NCBI GenBank assembly: GCA_022843745.1 | Contig: JALHNB010000031.1 | Coordinates: 21,120-85,119 of the forward strand | Direction: 5' to 3' | Length of the DNA stretch: 64,000 bases | From: Anaerolineae bacterium | Lineage (GTDB): Bacteria > Chloroflexota > Anaerolineae > Aggregatilineales > Phototrophicaceae | In this document: positions 45,097-52,892 of the stretch, piece by piece | Layout of the letters: each line of letters opens with the position of its first letter | Numbering within the stretch: the first letter of the stretch is position 1 | Made by a program: the position numbers and the translations under genes | Notes under the pieces: model-generated | Database searches by the model: none | Seen by the model: only the letters and a program-made list of their open reading frames with translations | Told to the model about the DNA's origin: nothing

Positions 45097-45162
45097 CTAT
45101 CCAGACCTTGTATTTGGCTTCTTGCTCTGCTTTTGTTTGCTGTCGGCTACTTCAAAAAACAT
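45097..45162 (-). CDS. Lys-rich leader peptide before lysW (21 aa)
   Basis: ATG 45162, 21 codons and stop TAG at 45099-45097. It starts MFFEVADSKQKQSKK, with four Lys at positions 9, 11, 14 and 15 and one Arg near the end. AAGG is a weak ribosome site about 9 bases before. The peptide itself need not have a function. Confidence 0.6.
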   Translation of the reverse strand: MFFEVADSKQKQSKKPNTRSG

Positions 45163-45213
45163 GATTCTTGCCTTGGTCTTATCCCGGTCTTGCTCTGTTC
45201 TCTTCCGGGTGAA

Positions 45214-45247
45214 TAAAAAAACCTGCGCGGAAAGTCCGGGCAGGTTT
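45214..45247 (-). terminator. Strong terminator upstream of the second leader
   Basis: AAACCTGC and GCAGGTTT pair (45219-45226/45240-45247) around a 13-nt loop; on the minus strand seven T follow. It may end transcription of the glycosyltransferase or serve as a first attenuator. Confidence 0.75.
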
Positions 45248-45277
45248 GCTTTGCTGGTTTATATTCCCATCCAAGCG

Positions 45278-45300
45278 AAAAACCCGAACTACTGGTTCGG
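45278..45300 (-). terminator. Short terminator overlapping the end of the upstream leader ORF
   Basis: CCGAAC pairs with GTTCGG around 5 nt on the minus strand, followed by GTTTTTC. The left arm holds the last codons of the upstream leader frame, so a ribosome ending translation there would prevent folding. Confidence 0.5.
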
Positions 45301-45357
45301 TTGGGTGCGCTTCGCCTTCTTGGTATGGGTTTTCAACATGATTTTTTGCTCACTCAT
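45289..45357 (-). CDS. Upstream Lys-rich short ORF (22 aa), possible first leader
   Basis: ATG 45357 to TAG 45289; starts MSEQKIMLKTHTKKAKR with five Lys in 22 residues. No good ribosome site. Its end lies in the short terminator. A weak promoter (TTGCAG, 17 bp, TATGCT; 45399-45371) precedes it on the minus strand. Confidence 0.4.
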   Translation of the reverse strand: MSEQKIMLKTHTKKAKRTQPNQ

Positions 45358-45445
45358 AAATACTCATGATAGCATAACGATGAAATGCGATCTCTGCAAG
45401 TGACGAATTTGCATGAACTTCTTTGTGCAAAATGCAAAAACTCGC

Positions 45446-45482
45446 TTGCGCTGAACGATCACTCATTTGCGCTGAACGATCA
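45446..45482. repeat. 16-bp direct repeat at the 3' end of the glycosyltransferase gene
   Basis: TTGCGCTGAACGATCA occurs at 45446-45461 (outside) and 45467-45482 (inside the gene, last codons and stop). A small tandem duplication of the gene end. Confidence 0.75.
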
Positions 45483-46788
45483 TTTCGTACTGGGAAAAAA
45501 TCTGCTCAACTTCTTCATCCGCTGTGCTGATGCGCGGTATGCCAGTTTGTAGGCGAGCGAGTAATTCAGGATCGGTCAGTAAGCGCTCAAGCTGGCGACG
45601 CAGGTCATCCACATTATTGAGTTCGAACACCAGACCGCTTTTTTCATGTTTTACGAGTTCGGCCATGCCGCCGAGATTGGTAGTTACAACGGGCAGCCCA
45701 ACACTAAAGGCCTCCAGGATAACCGTCGGACTGTTTTCGTACCAGCGCGATGGGACAACCAGCACGTCAAAAGAGTTGAGAATGTCCCAGACCTGCGACC
45801 CGGCATATCGACCATTCCAGCGAATCTGAGGATAGCTAACGGTGCTTTTTTTTAATTCAGCCGTATATTGTGGTGCTTGATTTTCCGGCCCCCAAATTTC
45901 GAATTTCAGGTCGTAACCCGTATCAATGAGTTGTTTGACAGCGCTCACCACCAGATCAATACCTTTGTGAGGCTGAAGCTGTCCCGCATAGCCGATCACG
46001 AGAGGATGTGCTGGCTCTTCTTCTAAATTTGGCTTGGGCTTGGGCTGCGGTCTCACCAGACCGTGCCGAATGTGCGCAAAGCGTGAAGTGTTGAAGCCAA
46101 ATTCGGCATATTTGCTAATCAGGAATTGCGATGGGCTGATAACGAGGTCGGCTTGATTGAGCGCCTCGCTTAATGTGATGCGGCGCTGCGCCACATCGTT
46201 GGTCTGATGTTGCAGCATCGATAGCCCATCAATGGTTGACCAGAATGCGTTAATAAGGCCGGGAGCATAGCGGGCTGGCAGACGATAACGCCGTTGTTCT
46301 TCCATCAGGCAGCGCGTACATTTGGCATCGCTTTCAGGTCCTACACAAAGCTCCCCATTGGGTTGAAGCAGATTAAGACGGGCGCACATGAACCAGAATT
46401 CCGTCAGGGTGATGACAACAGGTACGCCAAATTTATGCGCGATATGGATAACCTGCCCACCAAGTAGATAGCCGCTAATCATATGCACCAGGTCAAAAGG
46501 CTGCCCCGCCATGACTTGGCGGAGAGCATCACCAAGTGGTGGATAATCATATGAATTCTCGAAGTGCTTTTTTCCTTCTTTGGTAATGCGGTAGTAGACA
46601 CGGTGAATTTTGTACCCGTTTTCGGTAGTCGTTTCGACCCGAAAATTAGGATCATTAGCCTTTTCAATCGCGAACACTTCCACATCATGGTTATGGGCGA
46701 CTAACCAGTTCACAATACGTTCCGCAGCTCGTTCAGCGCCTGCGATATGGGTGGGTGGATAGCCATGAACTGCAATTAAAACGCGCAT
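45463..46788 (-). CDS. Glycosyltransferase family 4
   Basis: A 441-residue GT-B enzyme: N-terminal VHGYPPTHIAGAERAAERI, YLLGGQVIHIAHKFGVPVVI, a Cys-rich insert (CVGPESDAKCTRCLMEEQRRYR, C-x-R-C) seen in some bacterial GT4 proteins, and the C-terminal donor site VIGYAGQLQPHKGIDLVV with ENSPTVILEAFSVGLPVVTTNLGG (E-x7-E). It transfers a sugar from a nucleotide donor in polysaccharide or glycolipid synthesis. The partner gene upstream is a flippase, separated by 81 bp without obvious signals. Confidence 0.9.
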   Translation of the reverse strand: MRVLIAVHGYPPTHIAGAERAAERIVNWLVAHNHDVEVFAIEKANDPNFRVETTTENGYKIHRVYYRITKEGKKHFENSYDYPPLGDALRQVMAGQPFDLVHMISGYLLGGQVIHIAHKFGVPVVITLTEFWFMCARLNLLQPNGELCVGPESDAKCTRCLMEEQRRYRLPARYAPGLINAFWSTIDGLSMLQHQTNDVAQRRITLSEALNQADLVISPSQFLISKYAEFGFNTSRFAHIRHGLVRPQPKPKPNLEEEPAHPLVIGYAGQLQPHKGIDLVVSAVKQLIDTGYDLKFEIWGPENQAPQYTAELKKSTVSYPQIRWNGRYAGSQVWDILNSFDVLVVPSRWYENSPTVILEAFSVGLPVVTTNLGGMAELVKHEKSGLVFELNNVDDLRRQLERLLTDPELLARLQTGIPRISTADEEVEQIFSQYEMIVQRK

Positions 46789-46869
46789 ATCATACTCTGG
46801 TCAAGCACTGGATAACCCCTTAAGAGTGGTATTAGAGTCTGTTCTGGATTATACATACCTTTCTTGAGT

Positions 46870-48345
46870 TCAACGAGCCAACTGTAACCGCCGAGTGAAA
46901 AAACCCAGCAACCGTTCACTTTCCTCCGACGTAAATGCGCCTAAGAGCCAGACTGCTGCCAGATAAACTCCCGCTCCCACAGCGGCGACAATGAAGAAAT
47001 TCAGGTCTCGCAGCACGAACACCACAATTCCCATAATACCAGCAGCCATTAACAGCCGTATCAACCGCTTAAAGCCCAGCCCTGTACCGAAAGCGTGACG
47101 GAACAGAAAGTAAAACTGAGAGGCACCGAAGATATCGGTCAGGAGGGTGGTGAAAACGGCTCCGATGACTCCAAAACGCGGAATGAGAAACAGGTTAAGC
47201 GCTAGGTTGAGAATGCCCATTGAGGCGTAAATGCGGGCTGCTGCGCCCTCGCGTTTGATCGAGATCGCGATATTGCCGCAGTAGGAGTGATACAGAACCA
47301 GTGGAATATCCCAGACCAGAATCGCCAGAAGCAGCGCTGCCGGAGCAATTTCACTTTGATAAAGCACGATAATTTTATCGGCAGTGAGCATTCCACCAAC
47401 GGCAATCGGCAGACCCAAAAACATCATCATTTTGACTGCCTGAAAATACCAGGGCATGATTGCGTCGGGATTTTGGGCATATTCGCGTGAGAGGGTAGGC
47501 GTGATTGCCTGATTAAAACTCGTCGCCAGAACGATGAGGGTCAATGTCAGATTGATGTAAGCCACATTGTAGAGGCCGATATCATATTCGCTCACATAGC
47601 TGCTCAGTATAATTGTGTCCACGCGGAACGCCAAAGACAGCGATAACTGGGTAATGCCAAACGGGATACCATAACGAATAACGCTGAACCAAAGCGCAGG
47701 GTTGATTTTAAAGCGAGGCGGTTGCAGTCGGTTGCGCCGGATCGACCAGAAGTGCAGGGCAATCATGATCGGCAGATTGAGTACCGAAGCGATCACGAGC
47801 CAGACGAAATCAAATCCCGCATACAGGAAAAGCCCGCCTAGAATCATAAACAACACCTGACTGATGACGCCGAAAATCGCCAGAATATCCAGGCGCTCAT
47901 TGCCACGAAGGATGCTGTCCATTGGTGCGAGGATGATCTGGAGAAAGTAGCTGGACGTATAAACCGCCACAGCAATGATAATCTCTCTTGAATAATCGGT
48001 GAAGGCAATTGCGCTGCCAACCGTGACGATGGCGCATAAGATCGCCAGGAAAAAGCGCAGCACAACCGTATCCCAGAATAATTCATCAGACTTACTCGGA
48101 TCGCGGGCGATCTCGCGAGCGAGATACTGGTTGATGCCCAGATCGCCGATTACTGAAAATAAACCAGCCCACGCAATCACGATGGTATATTGCCCATATT
48201 CGTGTCCGCCCAATGCCCGCACGACGAGGACTTGAAAAATAAAACTTACGCCTCGAAGCGCAATCTGCGCTCCCATTCCGAAAAGCGTATTGCGGGCGAT
48301 TGTCCCACCGACACTGCGTCGAGGGGTATTTGTTGCTTCAGACAT
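46870..48345 (-). CDS. Polysaccharide/lipid-linked oligosaccharide flippase (Wzx-like)
   Basis: A 491-residue membrane protein with about 12-14 helices of the MATE/RfbX superfamily: GGTIARNTLFGMGAQIALRG, then RALGGHEYGQYTIVIAWAGLF and GDLGINQYLAREIARD, the typical N-terminal pattern of Wzx proteins. It flips lipid-linked oligosaccharides across the membrane. ATG 48345 is used, since GGAGGTG (48355-48349) fits it; four extra codons upstream are unlikely. Confidence 0.88.
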   Translation of the reverse strand: MSEATNTPRRSVGGTIARNTLFGMGAQIALRGVSFIFQVLVVRALGGHEYGQYTIVIAWAGLFSVIGDLGINQYLAREIARDPSKSDELFWDTVVLRFFLAILCAIVTVGSAIAFTDYSREIIIAVAVYTSSYFLQIILAPMDSILRGNERLDILAIFGVISQVLFMILGGLFLYAGFDFVWLVIASVLNLPIMIALHFWSIRRNRLQPPRFKINPALWFSVIRYGIPFGITQLSLSLAFRVDTIILSSYVSEYDIGLYNVAYINLTLTLIVLATSFNQAITPTLSREYAQNPDAIMPWYFQAVKMMMFLGLPIAVGGMLTADKIIVLYQSEIAPAALLLAILVWDIPLVLYHSYCGNIAISIKREGAAARIYASMGILNLALNLFLIPRFGVIGAVFTTLLTDIFGASQFYFLFRHAFGTGLGFKRLIRLLMAAGIMGIVVFVLRDLNFFIVAAVGAGVYLAAVWLLGAFTSEESERLLGFFTRRLQLAR

Positions 48346-48471
48346 GCTCACCTCCAAGCTTACAGGATCACGATAGCGCTAAATCCTTAACCATAAATTG
48401 CATATAGCATTAATCTCAAACCTGTAAGGTATGTGCAAGGTCGAGTTTTAGGGAGATCGATCAACGCTGCC

Positions 48472-48501
48472 TTGACACTTCTCTATTATGACCGATATAA
48501 T
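48472..48501 (+). promoter_or_regulatory. Consensus promoter of rpmF
   Basis: TTGACA (48472-48477), 18-bp spacer, TATAAT (48496-48501), 71 bp before the GTG start. Confidence 0.85.
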
Positions 48502-48572
48502 TCCATACGCTCGGTCCCTGTATCGCCGGGCTTTTCTTGAATGAATAAGTAGCATTTTAAGGAGCAAGCCCC

Positions 48573-48758
48573 GTGGGTCCGCTGCCAAAACGTAAAGTAT
48601 CTCGCAGCCGTCGTAACCGGCGTCGTGCGCATGACAGCCTGACACTTAATCATCTGATTGTGTGTGAAGGTTGTGGTGAATATCATCTAGCACATCATGT
48701 CTGCGCCAAATGTGGCACGTATCGTGGCGAAACTGTCGTCGAAGTCGAAGAAGCATAG
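48573..48758 (+). CDS. rpmF: 50S ribosomal protein L32
   Basis: A 61-residue L32: GPLPKRKVSRSRRNRRRAHD at the N-terminus and the zinc-ribbon CEGC...CAKC (C-x2-C pairs at about residues 31-34 and 44-47). The start is GTG with GGAG 8-11 bases before. L32 lies near the peptide exit region of the large subunit. It has its own promoter and terminator and is followed by fabD, a common bacterial arrangement. Confidence 0.95.
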   Translation: MGPLPKRKVSRSRRNRRRAHDSLTLNHLIVCEGCGEYHLAHHVCAKCGTYRGETVVEVEEA

Positions 48759-48781
48759 CCTCGGTTCTGAAATGATGCCGG

Positions 48782-48806
48782 AGAGCCTTTTTAGAGGCTC
48801 TTTTTT
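48782..48806 (+). terminator. Terminator of rpmF
   Basis: AGAGCC (48782-48787) pairs with GGCTCT (48796-48801), followed by a T-run. Confidence 0.85.
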
Positions 48807-48899
48807 ATTGTATCATCTGCTTTGTAGCACTTTTACGGCAATCTTTGCTGTGTTTCTTGTATATTCTGGCTGTACATTTTTAAGGAACAAAATTTCATA

Positions 48900-49862
48900 A
48901 TGGTTAATTGGTCAAAAACGGCTTTTGTATTCCCTGGACAGGGTTCGCAGGAAGTCGGTATGGGCAAGGATTTCGTGTCGGAATATCCGGCTGCCCGTGC
49001 GATTTTCGAGCAGGCAGATGAGATTTTGGGGTTCAAAATTTCTGTACTCTGTTTTGATGGGCCGGACGATGAACTGAACGACACGATCAATACTCAACCA
49101 GCGCTTTACACATGCGGCGTAGCCATCCTGCGGGCGCTGGAATCCATTCTGCCCGATGCACGACCTCTGCTGGTTGCGGGGCATAGTCTCGGAGAGTTTA
49201 CAGCGCTGGCAGCAGCGGGTGTCGTATCTTTTGAGGATGGCCTGCGGTTAGTACGTGAGCGTGGTCGTCTGATGAAGGCTGCTGATGAACAAAGTCCAGG
49301 CGCTATGGCCGCTTTGCTAGGGTTGAACGCCGATGTCGTCGGCGAAATCTGCGCACGCGCCAGCCAGGAAACAGGCGGTATTCTGGTGCTGGCAAATGAT
49401 AATTGCCCTGGTCAGGTCGTAATTTCCGGCGATGATGTGACGCTGCAACTGGCGATAACGTTGGCAAAAGAAGCAAAAGTCAAAAAAGCGGTTAAGCTGC
49501 CCATCAGTATTGCGGCGCATTCGCCATTAATGGAGCCAGCAGCAGCGCTGTTTCGGCAAACGCTTTCAGAAGTGAATTTTCAACCGCCGCAGGTGCCGCT
49601 TTACGGCAATCTGACTGCCGCGCCGCTGGTGACTGTTGATGATATTCGACATGAACTGGATGCTCAACTGACTGGGGGCGTTCGGTGGACAGAATCGGTT
49701 CAGGCGATGGTGGCAGCAGGTGTCGAACAATTTGCTGAATTCGGTCCAAAAGATGTTTTAGTGAGTTTATTAAAGCGTATTGATCGCAGTGTAAGCGGTG
49801 TCGCGCTCAACAGCACCGAAAATTTGCGACAGTTTTTGGATGCGCCTGGTGAGAATCATTAA
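48900..49862 (+). CDS. fabD: Malonyl-CoA:ACP transacylase
   Basis: A 320-residue FabD: FVFPGQGSQEVGMGKD at the N-terminus, the nucleophile elbow GHSLGEFTAL (Ser), the Arg in RERGRLM, and ISIAAHSPLM (catalytic His). It loads malonate from CoA to ACP for fatty-acid synthesis. AAGGA lies 10-14 bases before ATG. No other fab gene is adjacent. Confidence 0.94.
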   Translation: MVNWSKTAFVFPGQGSQEVGMGKDFVSEYPAARAIFEQADEILGFKISVLCFDGPDDELNDTINTQPALYTCGVAILRALESILPDARPLLVAGHSLGEFTALAAAGVVSFEDGLRLVRERGRLMKAADEQSPGAMAALLGLNADVVGEICARASQETGGILVLANDNCPGQVVISGDDVTLQLAITLAKEAKVKKAVKLPISIAAHSPLMEPAAALFRQTLSEVNFQPPQVPLYGNLTAAPLVTVDDIRHELDAQLTGGVRWTESVQAMVAAGVEQFAEFGPKDVLVSLLKRIDRSVSGVALNSTENLRQFLDAPGENH

Positions 49863-50056
49863 TAGGTCATGTGGATTAGGGCAATTAAGCCATATGGTGC
49901 TTGCGTGAAAATTTGCGCAAACAGATAATATCTAGTAGCATTCTAAATACATCCAATATTAAGAGTTTGACAATTTTTTAAAGATATTTCTCATTTAGTG
50001 TGATATATCATGCTTTGTTTTGTTTATTGACGCTTTCTCACTGGAGGAGAACTCAT
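49863..50056. other. AT-rich upstream region of the fasciclin gene
   Basis: 194 bp, AT-rich. TTGACA at 49967-49972 is a -35 candidate but no good -10 is spaced from it. GGAGGAGA (50043-50050) is a strong ribosome site. Confidence 0.35.
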
Positions 50057-51196
50057 ATGTCGAAAACTTGGTTGGGAAGATTTTTTGTTTTGATCGTTGT
50101 TCTGTCTATGGCGTTAGCCGCTTGCGCCCAGGCAACGCCGACTCCAACACCGCGCCCCACAGAAGCACCACCTACTGATGCACCAACGGAAGAAGTAACG
50201 GAAGCTGTTGCCGAAGCCGCCACCGAGGAAGCCACAGAAGCCGCCACTGAGGAAATTACCGAAGAAGCGACAGAAGAAGCTACCGAAATTGCCGCCCTGC
50301 CGACAGACATGCCGACAGAAGAAGTGACGGAAGCCGCCACAATCGAAGTGACGGAAGCCGTTGAAATGATGACGGAAGAGCCAACAGAAGAAGCTACTCT
50401 CGAAGTCACCGAAGAAGCAACAGAGGTTGCCACTGAAGAAGCTACCGAAGTTGTGACCGAAGAGCCGACGGAAGAAATGACTGAAGAAGCTACCGAAGTC
50501 GTCACCGATGAACCAACGGAAACCCCAACGGATGAGCCGACAGAAACTCCGACTGATGAACCTACCGAAGAAGCTACAATCGAAGCGACTGAAGTTGTGA
50601 CCGAAGAAGCGACTGAAGAGGCCACAGAAGTTGTCACCGATGAGCCAACAGAAGAAGCTACTCTCGAAGTCACCGAAGAAGCGACTGAAATGGCTACCGA
50701 AGAAGCTACCGAAATTGCGACTGAAGAACCAACTGAAGAAGCGACAGTCGAGGCTACCGAAGCACCAGTTAGCGGCTCAACAATCGCTGATATTGTCTCC
50801 GGCGATCCTCAGTTCTCAACGCTGCTTGCGGCTGTGAGCGCTGCTGATTTGGCCGAAACACTGGCTGGCCCAGGGCCGTTCACCGTTTTCGCGCCAACCA
50901 ATGACGCATTTGAAGCGGCTTTGACAGCGCTGGGTGTGACCGAAGAAGAACTGCTTGCCAACACCGAACTGCTGACCAGTATTCTGACCTATCATGTCCG
51001 CAGCGGTGTGATCCTCGATACAACGATTGCCCGTCTGCCGACCATCTCGACACTCAACGGCCAGAAAATTACCGTGACTGTCAATGATGCGGGTGAAGTT
51101 CTGCTCAACGGTACTGTGAAGATCACCGCCACCAACATCGAAGCATCGAATGGTATCATTCATGTGATCGACGCAGTATTGGTGCCTGCGGAATAA
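50057..51196 (+). CDS. Fasciclin-domain lipoprotein with long Thr/Glu repeat linker
   Basis: A 379-residue secreted protein. Signal peptide with lipobox LAAC (Cys23), a Pro/Thr stretch, then about 220 residues of degenerate [16 protein letters not shown] repeats, and a C-terminal FAS1 domain (about 247-379) with [32 protein letters not shown] and [31 protein letters not shown]1 proteins mediate surface adhesion. The acidic linker would hold the domain away from the membrane. ATG 50057 fits the ribosome site; ATG 50000 adds 19 residues that break the signal peptide. Confidence 0.9.
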   Translation: MSKTWLGRFFVLIVVLSMALAACAQATPTPTPRPTEAPPTDAPTEEVTEAVAEAATEEATEAATEEITEEATEEATEIAALPTDMPTEEVTEAATIEVTEAVEMMTEEPTEEATLEVTEEATEVATEEATEVVTEEPTEEMTEEATEVVTDEPTETPTDEPTETPTDEPTEEATIEATEVVTEEATEEATEVVTDEPTEEATLEVTEEATEMATEEATEIATEEPTEEATVEATEAPVSGSTIADIVSGDPQFSTLLAAVSAADLAETLAGPGPFTVFAPTNDAFEAALTALGVTEEELLANTELLTSILTYHVRSGVILDTTIARLPTISTLNGQKITVTVNDAGEVLLNGTVKITATNIEASNGIIHVIDAVLVPAE

Positions 51197-51291
51197 ACAG
51201 TTCGCAGAAACCATTTCAATTTGAACTCGATGGGGTAGGTCGCTGACCTGCCCTATGGCAACAATCCTGAAGTGGCTAATTAAGAATGAAT

Positions 51292-51330
51292 AAGCAGAGG
51301 CGAGCCTTAAAACTCACCTCTGCTTTTTTT
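51292..51330 (+). terminator. Terminator between convergent genes
   Basis: AAGCAGAGGCGAG (51292-51304) pairs with CTCACCTCTGCTT (51313-51325; one mismatch), followed by T-run on the plus strand. It ends the fasciclin gene. Confidence 0.85.
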
Positions 51331-51338
51331 GTGAGGAT

Positions 51339-52640
51339 TTAGAGAAGCGCGTTCAGACCTTCAAACATGCGCTTGACGGCCTTTTCTGTGGTTTCTGGCG
51401 CAAGTGCGTATGAGAAGCGAATCCAATTCATGCCAGCGTCGGAGAAATACATACCCGGCACAACTGCCACGCCGAATTTTTCTCCCAGGTGCTTCAGCAG
51501 TTCTTCCGAATTTTTCAAGCCGCCACCCTCGATAAAGCGCGTGCAGTCAATGAAGGCGTAATAACCGTCGCCCATAATGAATGGAACGCCGATACGCTCC
51601 AACTCGCGTCGGAGAATTTTGCGGCTCTCGCTGGTCGGTCTGATAATGCTTTCGGCAGCTTCGGCAAAGCCCATTTGGTAGGCAGCAATGGCGACAGCCT
51701 GACCATAAAAACTGGGTACAACGCCGTGTGATGCCTGACTGGTGATAAATTTGACGACATTTTTGCCCGCCAGCAGATGGGCGCTGCGGACATTCGATGC
51801 GCCCAGACTCTTGGTGATGCCATCCAGGAAAATCAGCCGTTCGCGTTCTTCCGGCGTGAAGGCTTGCAGTACGATGTTAATGTCCGATGGGCCGCTGTCT
51901 GTCACCCAATGATAAATCCAATCGAAGAGGACGTAAGCATAGTTGTTTTCCAACGCCGTTTTCGCCAGCATGATCTGTTCGCTCAGGGGAATGGTGCGCC
52001 CTGTGGGATTGTCCGGTGACGTGATGACGATCCCGGCAATTTTGCGGCCTTCACGTGCGGCATATTCGGCTGAGGCTTTGATGCCTTCCGGGGTGAAGCG
52101 CCAGCCTTCTGCTGGGTCGCCGGGAGCAAGAAGCACATTCAAGCCGACAGCATATGGCCCCCAATTGTAGCTGATCCAGGGAACGCGCGAGACAACCAGT
52201 GCGTCGCCGATCTCTTTGTGGCCGAGACTGAGCATCGCCCCGTAAGCCTTCTGAAGTCCGTCGCGCCCACCCTGTGTAAAGACGATATTTTCGGTTCCCC
52301 AGCCGGATGCGGCATCGAGTTTCCAATAATTTTCGGCAGCCATTTTACGGAAAAGCGGCGTTCCCCAGGGTTGATCGTAAGCCGTGCCATGTTCGACTTG
52401 CAGCTTGAAGGCGCGTTCCAGAATTTCGTAGGGGACACCGGGCAGGCTCGCGCCACCATCCCCCTGTGAACCGTCATAAGTTGGCGCGTCTTCACCCTCT
52501 TTTGACTTATAAACTTTCAGCGCGTCGCGAATGAGGAACATGCGCGATGGTGGAATATCCATCATATTTGCAGGATACCGGTCAACTGCGATTCGATTCT
52601 CTTCTGGTACGGCGAATTGTGGTGTATCTGATGTAGCCAA
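51339..52640 (-). CDS. PLP-dependent aminotransferase, class I/II
   Basis: A 433-residue fold-type I aminotransferase: ENIVFTQGGRDGLQKAYGAM, SPDNPTGRTIPLSEQ, YVLFDWIYHW and the PLP-lysine in FLDGITKSLGASNVRSAHL (the Ala-Ser/Arg segment after it binds phosphate), and the C-terminal WIRFSYALAPE (substrate carboxylate Arg). The substrate is not clear. The start is TTG 52640 with GGAGG 8 bases before. A leader ORF, a terminator and a promoter lie upstream, so it has its own regulated unit. Confidence 0.85.
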   Translation of the reverse strand: MATSDTPQFAVPEENRIAVDRYPANMMDIPPSRMFLIRDALKVYKSKEGEDAPTYDGSQGDGGASLPGVPYEILERAFKLQVEHGTAYDQPWGTPLFRKMAAENYWKLDAASGWGTENIVFTQGGRDGLQKAYGAMLSLGHKEIGDALVVSRVPWISYNWGPYAVGLNVLLAPGDPAEGWRFTPEGIKASAEYAAREGRKIAGIVITSPDNPTGRTIPLSEQIMLAKTALENNYAYVLFDWIYHWVTDSGPSDINIVLQAFTPEERERLIFLDGITKSLGASNVRSAHLLAGKNVVKFITSQASHGVVPSFYGQAVAIAAYQMGFAEAAESIIRPTSESRKILRRELERIGVPFIMGDGYYAFIDCTRFIEGGGLKNSEELLKHLGEKFGVAVVPGMYFSDAGMNWIRFSYALAPETTEKAVKRMFEGLNALL

Positions 52641-52669
52641 GCGTAATGCCTCCTAATCGAAAATAAAAA

Positions 52670-52686
52670 CACCCCAAACTGGGGTG
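52670..52686 (-). terminator. Terminator hairpin 30 bp upstream of the aminotransferase
   Basis: CACCCCA and TGGGGTG pair around 3 nt; on the minus strand TTTTTATTTT follows. It would end transcription before the gene. Confidence 0.8.
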
Positions 52687-52725
52687 CTGTGTGTTACAAG
52701 CTGACAAAACAGAGCAGTCCCCAGG

Positions 52726-52773
52726 CTACGGCGTATCCCAATTAGTATTATCAGTAGTCATATGGGTATCCAT
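52726..52773 (-). CDS. Possible leader peptide MDTHMTTDNTNWDTP
   Basis: ATG 52773 to TAG 52726; 15 residues with five Thr, three Asp, two Asn and one Trp. The ribosome site is weak (GAAAG at a distance of about 10 bases). It ends just before the antiterminator arm. Confidence 0.45.
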   Translation of the reverse strand: MDTHMTTDNTNWDTP

Positions 52774-52810
52774 GGTGGGAGACTTTCTTTCAGAAAAATA
52801 TCTGCTAGAG

Positions 52811-52839
52811 ATTGTGATATATTAACAAATGCACGTCAA
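52811..52839 (-). promoter_or_regulatory. Promoter of the aminotransferase unit
   Basis: On the minus strand TTGACG (52839-52834), 17 bp, CACAAT (52816-52811). An alternative is TTGCCT with TAATAT after 16 bp in the same stretch. It lies downstream of the phyH stop, so the aminotransferase need not depend on the ABC operon. Confidence 0.5.
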
Positions 52840-52892
52840 TAGGCAAGCCAATCGAAATCAATTGGCGGATGTTCGTGCAGAATGCCGAGATT

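Larger units (their letters stand above)
45039..45162 (-). promoter_or_regulatory. Leader-peptide attenuator of the lysW operon
   Basis: A short Lys-rich open frame (45162-45097) is followed by the terminator at 45065-45039. The last sense codons of the leader contain AGGTCTGGA (45108-45100), a perfect 9-bp complement of TCCAGACCT (45060-45052), which covers the left arm and loop of the terminator. The two folds exclude each other. A ribosome stalled at the Lys codons would leave AGGTCTGGA free for the antiterminator; one that reaches the stop would cover it and allow termination. This is the classical amino-acid attenuator layout; regulation by charged tRNA-Lys is inference. Confidence 0.75.
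52670..52773 (-). promoter_or_regulatory. Attenuator-like leader of the aminotransferase
   Basis: A 15-codon leader frame ends 2 bases before CTGGGGACTGCT (52724-52713, minus). This stretch pairs with AGCACCCCAG (52688-52679), which is the left arm of the terminator, as 6 + 4 bp with a 2-nt bulge. The pairing excludes the terminator. The layout is that of ribosome-mediated attenuation; the signal amino acid is not certain (leader is rich in Thr, with one Trp near the end). Confidence 0.6.

Noticed and set aside
45227..45245. GGAAAGTCCGGGC, which resembles the conserved 5' motif of RNase P RNA
   Set aside because: The partner motif (ACAGAAA...) and the rest of the RNase P fold are absent within several hundred bases on either side; the motif lies in a terminator loop.
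45122..45403. Plus-strand frame of 93 codons between the lysW operon and the glycosyltransferase
   Set aside because: It runs opposite to the leader and terminators, has no family and no good ribosome site.
44967..45463. Lysine riboswitch (L-box) before lysW
   Set aside because: No L-box five-helix core is recognisable; the region is explained better by leader ORFs and terminators.
50053..50673. 206-codon minus-strand frame opposite the fasciclin linker
   Set aside because: It is a shadow of the Thr/Glu repeat, reading Val/Ser/Ala repeats; the plus-strand gene has a signal peptide, lipobox and FAS1 domain.
50150..50760. Repeated units that could suggest a CRISPR array
   Set aside because: The repeats are degenerate codon repeats of a protein linker without spacers of constant length.
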